NCBI RefSeq assembly: GCF_036417845.1
Contig: NC_090020.1
Coordinates: 32,596,425-32,660,424 of the forward strand
Source: Apteryx mantelli
Taxonomy: Eukaryota; Chordata; Aves; Apterygiformes; Apterygidae
Length of the DNA stretch: 64,000 nucleotides
Direction of reading: 5' to 3'
Both the position numbers and the translations under genes were made by a program. This document shows positions 61,753-64,000 of this stretch, piece by piece. Numbering within the stretch: position 1 is the first letter of the stretch; every line of letters starts with the position of its first letter. The notes under the pieces are model-generated. The model made no database searches. It worked only from the letters and a program-made list of their open reading frames with translations, and had not been told where the DNA came from.

Positions 61753-64000
61753 CTGAAAAACATAAGGTAAAGCTTTGTATCTACCAGACTGGGCAGCTGG
61801 TAACACAATAAATGTCATTTTGTTATCAACCAGGCATCAAAGTTGCTTAAATCCACTGCTGCTTATGGGACACTGTAAATGCCTAAACCAGCCTAAAATT
61901 TAGCTTTTTCTAAAACATAGTGACTATCTGTGAGATTCTAAAAGGAGCACTTTAAAGAGCTGCACATGCTAATTTGAGTGCACAACAGTATGGTGTCAGC
62001 CCCCAGTCTGTGAACGAGCAAGGGCTGAAAACAGAGAGCAAAAAAACCTCTTCCCGTGATCGGAGTAAGGCATGCAGCCAACTGCTGATCCTTTGCTGGC
62101 TCCTAAGTCATGGGGCAAGGGGAAAATGTCACTCTTTGGTACAAGTCCAGACAGTTCCCAGAGGACTGTGGCTGTTTTCCTTCTCGCTTACCTGCCAAGT
62201 TGTGAAACTGGTCAGAGCATTCATTTTGGAACTCAGTTTGGGAGATAAGAATCTCTTTGCGAATGTAGTTTTTCTCGCTCTCAGCTTAGAAATTAATGTT
62301 TTTGAAGGAGATGTCATTTTAGGGAGAGCAGTCAAGAAAACATTCACACCAGTCTCAGGGTTACTGATGATAAAAATGGTAAGGTGGAAAATACAGAAGA
62401 TGAGCAAGGTGACTTGAAAAAGTAGAAGTAATATACACCAAATAAGCTCTAATAGGAGAAAAACATCGCATGAGGGACTTTTATGAAGAGGAAATACACA
62501 ATAAAGCTGTAAACTGAAGGAAAGCTTTTTGAAAGCTAGTATGCCAAAAAGTCTTTTGGGTCTTTTGGCATCTTTCAGTCCCTCTTCAATGAAGCAAAGG
62601 AGGAATCCTGGCCTTTCCCAGAAAATTACCAAATGCTGGAGTTTCATGTACATTTAATACTCTATATATTTGTGTAGTGCAATGCTAAAACTTTGAAGAG
62701 GGCTTCTGCATGCTTTTTTCCATCTGGATCAGTTGTCTAATAACAGGTCTTGCTGCTCTCCACAGGCCTTGCCTTGTGCTGATACCAGTTTTGGAGAAAT
62801 CCGTAGAGAGAACTTGTGCAGCAATGCCAGCTCAGTGAATGAGGGCATCATGAGTTAGGCCCCCAACAAAATCGTGAGATTAGTTGGGCAAAAAAACAAA
62901 TATGCAGGCAGGAGGGGGAGAAAATAGATAAAGAAAAAAAATGTCCTACTATTTTGAAATCGCTTTTTCAAACTGTTCTATGCAACTATGAAGTTTTGAT
63001 GTTTACTCTCTTTTGAAATGGGAACAGATTCTTGTGTAATTAAGCAACATGACACAATACAACACTATAGGAACTGGAGTCCCGAGAAAACCACTAAATA
63101 TGAGGCTTGTGATATTTGTTACAGCTGGTAGTAAAATTGGAATAGGGAACTGTTCTGGCCTATGTAATCCTTGTTCAGCTGCACTTGTGCTATTTCCCAA
63201 GCTGCTTTCTTCTTGTACAGATTAGAAGAACTGTTGAAAATTCAGAGGAAAACAGTAAAAAGGCTTGATGGATAAGACATGGCCTGGAGCTTTTATTTTT
63301 CTTTGTCTTGTTTCTTCCTGGCTGTTGGTCATATTTTTTCCAGATACAGCTGAACAATACTTTCAAGTATTTGATTCCTTAATTCCCATAGCTTACCCTC
63401 AAATAATCACATATTTAGATGTCAAATGATAGCTCCTCCATCTCACAGCTGTTTGCACCTGTGACCTTGCAGCTGTAAAATCTGAGGTTAGAAAAAAACA
63501 CCTTAAGAAGGGGCCAGAGGGAAGTTTGCAGTATTAGAAAAGATAATTTTCAGGGAAAAATATGATTATAATCTAAAATTACTTTTAAAAATACAGTAAA
63601 AGGAAGAGCTCTCTTTTATGGTTTCAGAAGGTGATGAAGTCTTGAGAAAAGTTTGTTGAACTTGAATATTGACAACAAGTAGGCCATGGCACAGGCTGCT
63701 AAGGATTGCATTTATGACCCTATCAAAAAAGACTGTGCTCCACAAGTGTAAAACTTGCCAAGCTCGAGCTGCCCAGCTGAGCCGCCTATGTACAAATTAA
63801 ATGCATTTGGGATGTGCTGGGCTTCCTATTTGCGTGCAGGTCATTTATGCAGCTTATGTGCATTCAAGCAGTGTTACGTCAACTCAGTGAAAGGTTGTAG
63901 AGAATTTTAGTTTCTTTAGTTTTAGTCTCTTAAGAAATTCACCTGCTCAGCATAGTGCTGAGACTGTGCTGAGAAAAACACAGACCAGAAAGTGCTCCAT
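61753..64000 (-). other. FBP2: FBP2 intron (part)
   Basis: I looked for the next upstream FBPase exon (the KIYSLNEGYA-type segment) on the minus strand and did not find it, so this is intron running off the right edge. No repeat or RNA gene is recognisable. Confidence 0.65.

Noticed and set aside
61564-61818. An 84-codon minus-strand frame treated as one exon
   Set aside because: The first 22 and last 23 codons lie outside the splice sites and do not match FBPase. Only 61633-61752 is kept.

Overview
The window is vertebrate nuclear DNA, almost certainly avian. Split genes have GT-AG introns of 0.1-3.4 kb, CR1 non-LTR retrotransposon pieces carry the ATTCTGTG-type 3' tail typical of sauropsids, and three recognisable orthologs lie in the order DAPK1 (+), CTSL (+), FBP2 (-). 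In human these genes lie on 9q21-q22, a region generally homologous to the chicken Z chromosome, so Z linkage is a reasonable inference. I cannot name the species.

Layout. 1-13.8 kb: the last seven coding exons of DAPK1 (763 codons, from just before the ROC GTPase-like domain to the stop codon), introns and a 1.2 kb 3' UTR. 13.8-41.5 kb: about 28 kb with no gene I can support. It holds one 5'-truncated CR1 (33.87-34.68 kb), microsatellites, small tandem duplications, a 22-bp perfect palindrome and possible relics of old SINEs. 41.5-42.6 kb: a CpG-island promoter with GC boxes, CCAAT and TATA boxes and a seven-unit GGGGCC repeat. 42.0-47.1 kb: the complete CTSL gene, with one non-coding leader and seven coding exons giving a 338-residue preprocathepsin L with an intact catalytic triad. 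47.1-57.4 kb: intergenic DNA between convergent genes, with two stretches that read like regulatory elements. 57.4-64 kb: the last two coding exons of a fructose-1,6-bisphosphatase on the minus strand, most like the muscle isozyme FBP2. Its upstream exons lie beyond the right edge.

The genes do not form a pathway: DAPK1 is a calmodulin-regulated death kinase, CTSL a lysosomal protease and FBP2 a gluconeogenic enzyme. All exon joins were checked by hand for splice dinucleotides and reading phase, and all three genes read through without a frameshift or premature stop in the exons present. I found no convincing undescribed system. The observations most worth a second look are regulatory or structural: the promoter GGGGCC repeat, two competing donors in the CTSL leader, and adjacent inverted repeats in a CTSL intron.
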